From Parietichytrium sp. I65-24A (lineage: Eukaryota > Sar > Bigyra > Thraustochytrida > Thraustochytriidae): a stretch of DNA of 37,875 nt. Location of the stretch: assembly GCA_012862575.1 (NCBI GenBank), contig BLSF01000144.1, positions 1-37,875 on the forward strand, in the 5' to 3' direction. This document shows, in pieces, positions 1 through 9,300 of this stretch. Numbering within the stretch: the first letter of the stretch is position 1; every line of letters begins with the position of its first letter. The position numbers and the translations under genes are program-made. The notes below the pieces were generated by a model, which was not told the DNA's origin, did no database searches, and saw only the letters and a program-made list of their open reading frames with translations.

Positions 1-2
1 GA

Positions 3-230
3 AAGCCCGTGCCGCTCTCCCCCACAACGCTGGCATTCAAACTCGGCCCTCTTCCTGCTCGCGCCGGAGACGCGCAGTTGGCAAAGAAGGCTCAGATCGC
101 TCAGAACGCCCTTAATTCGTGGAACAGCCACGCGGGAACCCAAGCGGTGAGACACCTCCCGAATCTGGCGGCACTGGTGACCTGCTGGGCGATATTCACC
201 ACGGTGGCGGCCGTCGGCTTCCTCGAGTAG
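3..230 (+). CDS. Possible C-terminal end of a gene cut by the left window edge
   Basis: One frame is open from the edge to a TAG at 228-230, giving about 75 residues with no ATG. The last 24 residues (starting LPNLAALVTCWAIFTTV) are hydrophobic and could be a C-terminal membrane helix. An AATAAA hexamer at about 440 lies some 210 nt downstream, as expected for a plus-strand 3' end. The stretch is GC-richer than the spacer that follows. No family is recognised. It could equally be a chance open frame in GC-rich DNA, so confidence is low. Confidence 0.28.
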   Translation, partial: KPVPLSPTTLAFKLGPLPARAGDAQLAKKAQIAQNALNSWNSHAGTQAVRHLPNLAALVTCWAIFTTVAAVGFLE

Positions 231-1246
231 ACCCGCCCCTCAACCGCGTGCGAGACCATGCGGGCCAGGGCCGGAGCGACACTGGAAGCGACACAGGAAG
301 CGGAGCATTAGAGCCAAAATGAGGGAGAATGGGTGGATGGCATGTCACGCATCGAGCGCACCGAGCGCCTTGAGTAGGAGCTGGCGCTGCATTGGGAGGA
401 GGCAGGGGCCTGCGAGAACTTCCGATCGTGACTGTTTCAAATAAAGCACGGCATGACCTATGTTTCAGGAACAATGTCGTTCACAATTAGGCCCAATCAC
501 TCAGCTGTGAGTCCAGGAGATCTCCTCTCCCCGTTGCCAACTCTGGAATAATGAGATCACAACATCATCAAATCGAAATCTGAACTCTGAAGACTGATTC
601 AACAAGTTGTTGAAATACAGAAAACAAGAACCCACCGAGAACCCAAAACCTGCTAGAACCTAAGTCTTATCCACTGTACGGACACAGTTAAGAACAAACC
701 TAGGCAATCGAAGAACCCACTAAGAACCCAAATTAAGTCCGTCTGTTACGATAAATCATAAGAGCAGAATTACAGCTCAAAAGTTGTGTGCTATTTCCTC
801 CTCTCCCCCGCTCTACTACCATATTTGCTACTAGAGAGATAGGATGAACAGGGCTACGTCCCGAGAGGAGGTGAGTGGAGTGAAATTTAGAATTTGGACA
901 GCGAGTACACCTACAGAGATGTACAGAGAGAGTAGAGAGAGCGTGAGTGTTCTGACTTTTGAGTTCTTGGAGTACTCGGCCACACGAGACATGAGACGCT
1001 GGAGTCCTCCGTCTTTTCTCAACAGAGACGGACGGCGCAACGAGGAGTAAGGAGTAAGGAGTAAGGAGTAAGGAGTAAGGAGTAAGGAGTAAGGAGTAAG
1101 GAGTAAGGAGCAAGGAGCGAGGAGTGAGCGGAGGAGTGACGAGGCAGGTGCCAACTTGAACTGCAAAAACGCAACAAGTCGGGAGTGGGAGTCAGAAAAA
1201 AGGTTGGCGTGCGACTGGGAACTGGGAACTGGGAAGTCGTAGGCGA
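231..1246. other. Spacer: probable 3' UTR, AT-rich DNA and promoter region
   Basis: No convincing gene is seen. The left part holds the AATAAA near 440. Positions 590-735 contain several degenerate copies of an AGAACCCA-like word. The right part is the promoter/5' leader side of the NTPase gene and carries a 7-bp tandem repeat. Short open frames here begin at non-ATG codons or are repeat-driven. Confidence 0.5.
1043..1113 (+). repeat. 7-bp tandem repeat, unit GGAGTAA
   Basis: About nine near-perfect head-to-tail copies of GGAGTAA are followed by degenerate copies (GGAGCAA, GGAGCGA). The repeat lies about 135 bp before the first ATG of the NTPase gene, so it probably sits in the promoter or 5' UTR. 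Copy number is likely polymorphic. Confidence 0.9.
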
Positions 1247-3886
1247 ATGTGTCTCCTGCAGCGCGTCGGCGGAGCGAAAAGGGCCGCAGCGACCAAGGCG
1301 TGGTCGGCGTGGTCTGTGTCTGTGCGAGAGTATTCGCGCTTCTCGCGATGGGCGGGTGCAGGAAGCGAGTGCGGGCTGGCCGGCACCATGAGAGAGGTGC
1401 CAATGTGTGTGGTGCAGCGGAGGTTTGTCTGTCGCGCTGGCGTGCTCGCGGGGCGGCGGAGTGTGGCTCCGGGAGGGATGCAGCTCGGAACGAGGCCGTA
1501 TAGTATTGCAGACCGCGGAGCGAGCAAAGGGGCTGAAGGCGTGTTGGAAGATTCTGACTCTCGCCTGGTGAAGGATTTTGAAGAAGTAAAGAGGGACATC
1601 AAAGGCGTGAACGAAAAGATCAAGCTAGTCGAGGAAGAAATCGCTGCTGTCGGAGAAAAGATGTCTGCGCTGGCGAAGCGCACGTGGAAAAGCTTAGACG
1701 AGGACGAGAAGGCCGAGTACGGAAACGACCCAGCTGAGTTTCGCAAATCTCAAGAAAGGAAGGAGAGCAAGTTGCTAGACAAGGAAAGCAAGTTGCTAGA
1801 CAAGGAAAACAAGTTGCGAGACGAGAAAAGCAAGTTGCGAGACGAGAAAAAGTTTTTGCAAGACAAGGAAATCATTTTGTTACAAAAGGAAAAACGAAGC
1901 GCCACATCTGCCACTGAGATACTGGGGATCCTGGAGACGCTCTTTCCCAAGCATCCTGAGCCGAGGACGAGCACGGCTTTCTGTGCATCGATTGAAACCG
2001 AGAGGCACGCCATCTTTGGCCGCGACGAGCAATTGAAAGCCCTGTACAAGCTATGGAGTACGAGAATGTCAGACCCCAAGGCCGAGAGGATCGAGCGAAT
2101 GGCACACCCGATTGTGGCGCTTTCTTGCTTGCCAGGGGGCGGAAAGACGACATTTCTTTCTCACGCGCTGAAGGACTCAACGTATGTGGACAGGCTTACG
2201 AGTAAAGACGTAGCGCAAGAAGCTGAGGTCTGGGAGAGGTTTACGAAACGATTTAAAAGTAGCATTCGGCTCTTTGTGACGTTTAATAGTGGTGCGGACG
2301 TGCTATGGCAGGAAGCCAGTCTCCAAGGAGAACAGCGATTGGCACTTCGGATGCTGCATTCCTACTGGTTCGGGGGGAATAACGTTGATTTTGTTACTTT
2401 TGCAGAAGATTGGTTGCAAGAAGCAGATGCGCCTAGTATTGCCAAAGTCGTAGACCTGATCAAGCACGTGAGCGGCGATGTGGACGTGTTCTTGGCAGTC
2501 GATGAGCTCATCAAATCAAACAAGAGCTCTGCAACGCTTCCACATGAGTTCTACTCTGAACTTCTGAGCGCCATTGGGTCACAACTCTCTAGGAAAGGAC
2601 CGCGCTTCCACGCAGTCGTCGCATCGTTGGAGCGCAAAAGCTTTGTTGATCTGCGTACCACGTCTGGTCGCCCCGTGGAGTTTCTGGACATCAATCCCCT
2701 TAGCCGTGAAGATTCGGAGAAACTTGTCCACGACCACGTCGACTTTGAAAAGGTTCAATGGCATGAAGAAAGCATCGAGAGGCAGTACATCGATTTTGCA
2801 ATTGGTGCGTCACTTGGCCACGCGCGTACGCTGGAATACATCAGCAAGATGATTGGTTGTAAGGAGAGAATAACCACGGCTAAGGTACTCCGTGTCCTTG
2901 GTCAACACTTCGAAGTACACAAGGCAATGGCAGGGGTCACAAACGAGCAGATACTAGCTCTGCTGAAAGCCGCCATCCGAGCCGCCGCGCTTGGTAAGGC
3001 CCGGATTGCGTTTACTGACGAGGTCTTTATTGCCGACGACTTCAAGTTTCCTCTGGACGATATGATCAAGTACGGCATGGTTATGAACCCAATTCTTGAG
3101 CTGAACAAAGTTTTGCTTGCCAGGTTTTCTCCAGGATTTTACATTTCGTGCATGGAAAGACTGGCTTTGTCGCCTACAAAGGAGCATCAAGACGTGGCTG
3201 ATGCGTTAGGTCACATCTTTGATCCAAAATTCGTGGAGAGATGTGCGACAGATCGTGGTTCGATTTTTGAGGGTTTCCACCTTGGCTTTATGGCGCTCCA
3301 GGCATGGGCGCTCGGGGATGGGACAATATCTTTGCACGACGTATTCAAAAATGTGTCGTCACTCCAGGCAGACGAAGAATTCAAGTCGAAGTTGAAAAAC
3401 ATTCGATTCATCAACAAGACGCCTCTAAAAATTTGCGAAACTTCAAGTCGCGGGTTTGTGCCGATTGGGAAGGAAGCCTTTGAGAGCGCCTTTAAGGAGA
3501 ACACTAATCTGGCGCTATACCACTCGCCAATGGAGTCTGGCGCAGATATGTCGCTGTGGAGTAAACAGCCGTCTGGGCGGGATCTTGTGGTTGCTCACGA
3601 GTGCAAGTATCGAATCAAGGATGTGGCGAGTGGGGAGTCTGATCTGAGACTCAAAGCCAAAATCAAAAGCATGAGAGAGCACATGTCTGGCGTGGACAAT
3701 GTGGACTGGGTGCACGTATTCCCGGTTCGAAGTGAGATGAGCCCTAAGGACCTGCAGAAGATTCGCGAATCGTCTGACGTTTTGACCTTTGCGTTGTGCG
3801 AAGAGGATTTGAAAGAGCTGTACGGAAACATGAACATGTCGCCAATTTTGTCTTTGAGAAAGACCGCGCCAGGGACGACAAAGTAA
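1247..3886 (+). CDS. P-loop NTPase with heptad-repeat coiled coil and C-terminal PD-(D/E)xK-like motif; Crinkler/RHS-like
   Basis: The frame encodes 879 aa from the ATG at 1247. A second ATG at 1388 (residue 48) has the better context (CACCATGA) and would give 832 aa. Either N-terminus is rich in Arg, Ala and Ser and poor in acidic residues; the segment ending GTRPYS resembles a mitochondrial presequence. Residues about 170-220 are tandem heptads (ESKLLDK, ENKLRDE and variants) predicting a coiled coil. Walker A is PGGGKTT (K300) and Walker B is VFLAVDEL (D419-E420). Near the C-terminus, GRDLVV followed by ECKYR (D779, E785, K787) resembles the D...ExK core of restriction-like nucleases. An NTPase followed by such a nuclease is the architecture of Crinkler-RHS-type effectors. 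No LFLAK header is seen, so the family call is inference. An AATAAA at 3885-3890 overlaps the TAA stop. Confidence 0.72.
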   Translation: MCLLQRVGGAKRAAATKAWSAWSVSVREYSRFSRWAGAGSECGLAGTMREVPMCVVQRRFVCRAGVLAGRRSVAPGGMQLGTRPYSIADRGASKGAEGVLEDSDSRLVKDFEEVKRDIKGVNEKIKLVEEEIAAVGEKMSALAKRTWKSLDEDEKAEYGNDPAEFRKSQERKESKLLDKESKLLDKENKLRDEKSKLRDEKKFLQDKEIILLQKEKRSATSATEILGILETLFPKHPEPRTSTAFCASIETERHAIFGRDEQLKALYKLWSTRMSDPKAERIERMAHPIVALSCLPGGGKTTFLSHALKDSTYVDRLTSKDVAQEAEVWERFTKRFKSSIRLFVTFNSGADVLWQEASLQGEQRLALRMLHSYWFGGNNVDFVTFAEDWLQEADAPSIAKVVDLIKHVSGDVDVFLAVDELIKSNKSSATLPHEFYSELLSAIGSQLSRKGPRFHAVVASLERKSFVDLRTTSGRPVEFLDINPLSREDSEKLVHDHVDFEKVQWHEESIERQYIDFAIGASLGHARTLEYISKMIGCKERITTAKVLRVLGQHFEVHKAMAGVTNEQILALLKAAIRAAALGKARIAFTDEVFIADDFKFPLDDMIKYGMVMNPILELNKVLLARFSPGFYISCMERLALSPTKEHQDVADALGHIFDPKFVERCATDRGSIFEGFHLGFMALQAWALGDGTISLHDVFKNVSSLQADEEFKSKLKNIRFINKTPLKICETSSRGFVPIGKEAFESAFKENTNLALYHSPMESGADMSLWSKQPSGRDLVVAHECKYRIKDVASGESDLRLKAKIKSMREHMSGVDNVDWVHVFPVRSEMSPKDLQKIRESSDVLTFALCEEDLKELYGNMNMSPILSLRKTAPGTTK
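1755..1890 (+). repeat. In-frame 21-bp repeats encoding coiled-coil heptads
   Basis: Roughly six 21-bp units encode ESKLLDK-type heptads in the NTPase gene. Two adjacent units are almost identical at DNA level (around GAAAGCAAGTTGCTAGACAA), pointing to recent slippage or duplication that changes coiled-coil length in whole heptads. Confidence 0.8.
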
Positions 3887-5524
3887 ATAAAAGCTGTAAA
3901 TTTATTCTTGTAAAAACCAAGCAAGAGCTATCACGTGAAGTCCTTTTTAGTCGGCTGTCGCTGAAGTATGTGAAGATGATCCAACTCATCGAAGTCCGCG
4001 GCATTGGCGCTCCACCAATGTCGCGTGGCAGTTTGGAGAAGCATCAACATGTTGTTGAGCTCGTCGAGGAGCACTTTTCAGGGGGAGACTCCAGTCGAAT
4101 TATAAACGCATGTTGCGACAATAGCATGGCAAGCGTTATGGACCATCAGAGTGTGGCAGAAGCACTTGTGTCGCTGACGGAGTGTTGCAATGGGCAAGAA
4201 TAACCGAAGAAAGACAACAGATGAGCTTGGCACCGCGGAGCGCATCCTCAATAGGAAGCAAGACCGTGGTGAAGATAGATTGCATCTGTTCGTTGCAAAA
4301 GGGATCTCCATGCGGCTGCTTGGGGGGCTGGTCAGTTCTAAAAGCAGTCCGACAAACATGCCCAAGTCCAGGCTGCTCACCTGGAGCTCGGCAAGGTCCT
4401 CAATCTGCTTGTTCCAGGTGACAACGGCGAGATGGCAGGCGAATGCTAAATTCTTTGTTGGCCCTGCGAAGGAAAATGTATGGCGAGGACCATGTCCATG
4501 GGAGACGTGGCGGAGGCTCTCTCGGGTTGAAAATCACTGCCTTCGCGCATATTGTGAGATGCATTGGAGAGAACGAGAGAGATACTAGTCCCTCTGGGCT
4601 CATGGTTCTCATTCTCGTTCTCGTCACTCTCTTCGAAGGCCTCCGAGACGACCGAGATGGACACCTTTCTTGTTCTCTTCACGTGAGAATACGAGGTGCC
4701 ACTTGGGCCCGACAGTGAGCAACACGATTGAGAAGCTTGGTAAAGCTCTTTTCGCGTGTGGTGCCCCACTGGAGGAGTTCCTTGCGAGTGCAGATCAGGT
4801 GATTGCAACGTGGTGGATGAAAACACCTGAAATCCTCCTACAGAGTCACCGATACGAGCTCTCCATCTGACCAACCTGAAAATGGGAACTTCCACATTTT
4901 AAATTTAGTATAGATCACAGAAAACAGAGAGTAAAGACTTCTGTTTTTCTTTTTTACAGTGAGTTCGATCCTCGTGGTAAACTGAAGAAGAAATGGAAAG
5001 AAAAGATGTAGACTAGAGAGCCACCCAGCCCCAAATGCTTGTGTCTTCTTCACTAGTCTTAGGCTTTTATCTACCCAACTGAGAATACAGCCCACCTGAG
5101 TGTGCCTGCGACCGTTGGGTAAGAACTATTAAGAACATTTAAGAGTGGAAGCTGAAAACACTTGGGTAAAGTAAGAATGTCCACAACATGCAGTCACTGA
5201 GGACGTCCATGTGACGCGAATCGCGTACCGAAAAGTGCGCTCAACTCTTTTACTTTTTAATATTTTTTAACGGGTAATCGCTGCGCGGGCTCTCATCTCA
5301 CTGTACTGATTGAGGTCTCTCACACATTCTCACACATGAGTTTGGGAGGCAAGTGAAGGTTCAAGTTTTTGCTTTGCTGTGCTCCAGTACCAGGTGCCGC
5401 TGACCTCGCTGCAACTGCACAGCTCTGCAGAGCTGCTTGAGGATCCTGGAAGGTTTCGCAGCGTCGAAGGAGGGCGAGTCGGGGTTCATCAGTTAGGTGG
5501 AACCAAGGATTAAACAGACGCACG
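3887..5524. other. Spacer with decayed coding relics, then AT-rich promoter DNA
   Basis: No intact gene is seen. The left third (about 4120-4560) carries TPR-like coding relics listed separately. From 4880 to 5300 the DNA is AT-rich with T-runs, and 5330-5524 is the likely promoter/5' UTR of the LC8 gene. Open frames on both strands are short, and the longest minus-strand one (ending 4446) lacks an ATG. Confidence 0.5.
4120..4560 (+). pseudogene. Degenerate TPR (kinesin-light-chain-like) gene relic
   Basis: Two plus-strand fragments resemble the 42-aa TPR units of kinesin-light-chain/NLR-type proteins. One at about 4138-4200 reads MDHQSVAEALVSL and stops at a TAA. Another at 4443-4520 reads ALRRKMYGEDHVH and then, only after a frame change, DVAEALSG; this matches the family pattern (R)RxYGxDHxxVAxSLxxLG. 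They lie in different frames with stops between, so this looks like a broken gene or a genuine gene whose introns I cannot place. It follows the NTPase gene on the same strand. Confidence 0.38.
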
Positions 5525-5915
5525 ATGGCGCCAGCTGCGAAGCCTGTGAAAGAGATACCCTATGAGGTAAAGACGTGCAACCTCGCACCCGAGGTGCAAC
5601 AAGCTGCGGTTGACTTCATCTTGGAGGCCCTGGTGAATGCAAAGGTGGAGAAGGATATTGCGACCATGGTAAGTGTGCCGCGAGGGAATGGCGCGCGCCT
5701 TGTTTGAATTTGCAGGTTTGGCTAACCAGAAAGAGGCGTTCATCGGATGGAAGATCAAGCGGAATATGGACGCTGCAACACAGATTGGCGGAACGTGGCA
5801 TTGCATAGTTGGCCAGGACTTTGGAGCGTCTCTTTGCTTTGAAAACAAACATCTCCTGTTCCTCAAAGCACAAGAAAAGCACATTCTACTATTTCGGTCG
5901 TATGATCATATTTGA
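5525..5915 (+). CDS. LC8-type dynein light chain (two exons)
   Basis: Exon 1 is 5525-5668 (48 codons) and exon 2 is 5754-5915 (53 codons plus TGA). The joined protein is 101 aa. LC8 landmarks are the EVQQAAVDF helix, VEKDIAT, IKRNMD, then TWHCIVGQDFG and ILLFRS, matching the canonical VEKDIAAYIKKEFD...TWHCIVG core with no gap at the splice. LC8 dimers bind dynein intermediate chains and many other partners, in cytoplasmic and axonemal dyneins. Compared with the usual ~89 aa it has a longer N-terminus and a changed end (FRSYDHI rather than FKSG). The strand formed by SYVTHETKHF in typical LC8 is divergent here (SLCFENKHLL), so it may be a paralogue with altered client binding. Confidence 0.88.
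5669..5753 (+). other. 85-nt spliceosomal intron in the LC8 gene
   Basis: The donor is GTAAGT directly after the ATG codon for Met48. A CTAAC branch-point match lies at 5722-5726, and the acceptor is GGAAG ending at 5753, 27 nt after the branch. This junction restores the LC8 alignment exactly. The earlier TGCAG at 5711-5715 would shift the frame. An AG at 5735 is in frame but would insert six extra residues. Confidence 0.85.
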
Positions 5916-6377
5916 TCCTTTATAAGATCCTGGCGCCGGCCAGCCGGTTGGAGAGAAGAGGCAGGAAATGTGTACGAAACGAAGAACAAAGGTTAGCGCT
6001 TGTGAAGACAAGAGGCACCGATCGAGCAAGCAAGCAAGCAATCGACAAGTATAATCCATAAAAAGCGTTTGAGATAGATAGAGCATGCGATTGTGCCAGA
6101 ACACGATCGACAGCTTTCTTCTTTCCTTTTCTTTTCTATTTTGGTGCGTGTGAACAAATTACAGCCAGTCAAGACATCGTTGGTTGCAAAGAATTAATTT
6201 TTCTTTTCTATTTTGGTGCGTGTGAACAAATTACAGCCAGTCAAGACATCGTTGGTAGCAAAGAATAAATCTGACTCTCGAATTCACCGCATGTCTGGAC
6301 AGGCCATAAAGCGCTTCGCCCCACGACCAACGCCGCCATCCACCCATCCCCAGTTAGTTGCTGGGGCCAAAACTTCT
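5916..6377. other. Spacer between convergent LC8 and LRR-MyTH4-FERM genes
   Basis: The two flanking genes converge, so this holds both 3' UTRs. It contains a 72-bp tandem duplication (listed separately). No gene is seen. Confidence 0.6.
6127..6270 (+). repeat. 72-bp tandem duplication
   Basis: Two adjacent 72-bp copies (6127-6198 and 6199-6270) share the core TTCTATTTTGGTGCGTGTG and differ at only a few bases. One difference turns GAATTAAT of copy 1 into GAATAAAT in copy 2, creating an AATAAA hexamer on the plus strand. The duplication is probably recent. Confidence 0.93.
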
Positions 6378-9300
6378 TCAGAGGAACTGGGCAAGAACTG
6401 TCGCTGTCGAGGGAAGGTCCAAATCCGTGTCGATGAAAGAATCGATATCCAATTGCTGCCCTCGCAAATCATACAGAGAGGGTGGAGACGGTGGCCAGGG
6501 AAGTGCCTTGAATGCATGAGCAAATTGCACGAGCTTGATGTCTCGCGAAATCCGCGGGTTTCCCATGGATAAATTCGCTGTGCACTGGGCGACGATACTC
6601 CTGTAAATACGGCTTCCCTGCGTACTAGTGATCTCCACCTCATCGCTCCTTGTTGACACTACGAGGATGTCTGGGCCCACCATTTCCAAATGCGTAATGT
6701 CGTCCAGGCTCGACCACCATCGAACCCCGACACCACGGCTCGTGTGCGTGTCTTTCGTGAGCACTAGCACAAAGATGCCTCTTGCGTTTATCACCAGACG
6801 CGATTTCTGGATTTGAGCATCGTCAAACTCTGCGGAGTGTATCTGCGGACGATCTGATCGCGTTTGGGCGAATTCAATATTCTTGTAAATTTCGGCGCTA
6901 GCAAGGGGCCATATGTCCAAGTACGCCAGATATGCGCGTTGCAAATTAGTAATCTCGAGTTCTTCCTCATCGATTTCGCTCGGATCGCCTTGGCCGTCAA
7001 AGTATCTAGCTATGGCGGACGCAAAACTTGTCACCACCAAGGCGAACCGCTTATTCCAGGGATTGGAGCGCGATCCCTTCCCGACTCGCTTGCGAACAGC
7101 GGTGGGAAGGTGGCCCATGCAGATTCTCACCTGATCCACGGGTTCAAGCTTTATAAACTGCATACAGCCCCCACTGATGCGAATGCAGGCAGAGAGACAG
7201 CTCAAGTATGCCAATGCTTCGGGATTACTGGAAAACAACTCTCCTTTTAGCACCGCTGCCTGCCGCTGCCAGTACACTAGCTCGCAGCGCAACTTCGCCG
7301 CGGTGCTGTTCAGGAACCATAACGAAGGGGCAGTCACCCCGCTCTCCAAGACAAGGCGGACCTGGTAGGGTGCTGTCGGCCATGCGCTGGGAGCGTTTTT
7401 GCCTTGAACCTCTTCCGACTTTGCCGTGTCGGCAAGAACCTGGGCAATCGCGCGCTCCCATCGCCACCAGAACACGTCGGCATCCCACGCCATCGCGTGC
7501 CGGTGCCCAAACTCGTCTTCAAATACAAAACAAAAATCCCTCCAACGCTGTTCGTGGCTACTTTCTTGAATCTCCGAGACGGCAGAACTAGAGCTTGCAG
7601 CCCTAGCCCGCGTTCGTGACGAAAGGTTCCTCATTCGCCCTTCAGCGGGGGGGTTGTGCTTTCCTGCTCTCGAAGAACCTAAGCGAAAGAGATGCGAATC
7701 GGCGACAGTGTCGACTTGGAGCAGGAGGGTGTGAAAAGAAGTAAACGGGGTGATGCGGAGGCGGGTGCCCGTGCCATTCGCACAATGCACATCGATTTCA
7801 AAACTGTCTTCGTCGCAGAGTACTTGGCGAACCACATCCATCCTAATGGATGCGTCTGAGGCAAAAACGCTGCGTACTTTGCGGTCTGTCGGGGATGCCA
7901 CAAATATGCGGCTCAAAGCTTCTTGCGCCCATCGAATGTACGAAGTAGAATTATTTGCAAGCTCTGAATCAAGACGCCGTCCAAAAAATTGTGTCAGGAT
8001 TGCACAGAGCTCTGGGGAAGGGCGCAGGATGCGAAGCCCAAGCACAATGAGACGCCAACCGATCTCCAAAGAGGAGAGAGAAGGATTGCAGGTCACCTGG
8101 CACATTAACTGACAGAAGAACTCATCCACCAATCCAAACGCACGATTCGCTTGGGCAATTCCAAGGGCCTCATGCGCTGCGCCATAACCGTCAGGGTCAT
8201 CCATGGGTCTCTCTATATCGCCCATGGCTTGAAGAATGAGGCGGCTCAACTCCTCGCTACACCTGACAAAGGTCTCTTCCTGGCGCACCTCCCCAAGAGA
8301 TCTCCAATACTTGGTGGTGCCTTCCGTCGAAGTTGCTGGAGCATCTTGGTCCGCGCTCAAGACAGGTACACAGATTGGGCAAGTCCGTACCTGTTTGTGA
8401 TACTGGAGCCTCAGCTCGCGAGGTGTCCACTTGGAGTTCAACCTGGAAAATGGAATTAATTCAACTACAAGGCCAGCATACCCGGCCAATTCCTCCTCGC
8501 CATCCATGCCATCTATGCCAATGCTAACGGCGGAGTCTGAGCTGCTCGTGTGAGCAGGCCAGTTCGACGCTTTGGCAGCTGCAAAACTCAGTTGATGCCG
8601 AGGAGCTCCCCTTGAGTAGAGATCGTTGTGTATCACCATAGCGAGTCGAATTGTGCGGGATGAAGCATCGTCTTCCGCCAAGTCTTGAGACATGACCATG
8701 GCAAACAGATCTGCATCTTGTGCCACTACAGCAGCTTGAAGGGTGGCGCTCTCAAAGTGTGTCACCTGACTCAATGACAACATCATTCCCAGGGCATACT
8801 TGCCCTGCTCAGCGGCCGACACACAGCGCTCAACATCGCCATGCATTGCAGAAAAGTACGCTCGTACCACCAGAGCGTCCGACGGCGAACATCTGGAGAG
8901 CCGACCAACAGCGGCGAGTAGAAGTGGAGGCAGGCGCTGTTGAACTACACGCCCAACCATCGAATCACTCTCACTATTCATATAGTCGGACTTTGCCAGC
9001 CGTGCCTCCAGAAGAAACCGTTTTACTTGAGACGCGTCAGAAGGTACGTACAGATCCAGCTGCTTCAAAGCACTCTCTATCGCTCGTATTTGCTCACGCA
9101 ACTGGTCACCGCCATTGGAACTCACTTCTGATATCCCGAGCAACCGATATACCATGGATTGCAGCTCCTCTAGGAGATCGTCCTCACTAAGACTTGAGGG
9201 CAGAACCGCATTTCCTGCAGCCGCCCCTTCCGCAAGCATGAAATGCGGCTCTTGTTTCAAGTCCTCGCTGCTTTTTAGATGCTCTGGTCGCAGAATGGAG

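Noticed and set aside
4446-4895. A 149-residue minus-strand frame
   Set aside because: No ATG start, low-complexity content, and it overlaps the TPR-like relic on the other strand.
4955-4985. A GAGTTCGATCCTC sequence like a tRNA B box
   Set aside because: The flanking DNA gives no A box, acceptor stem or anticodon arm.
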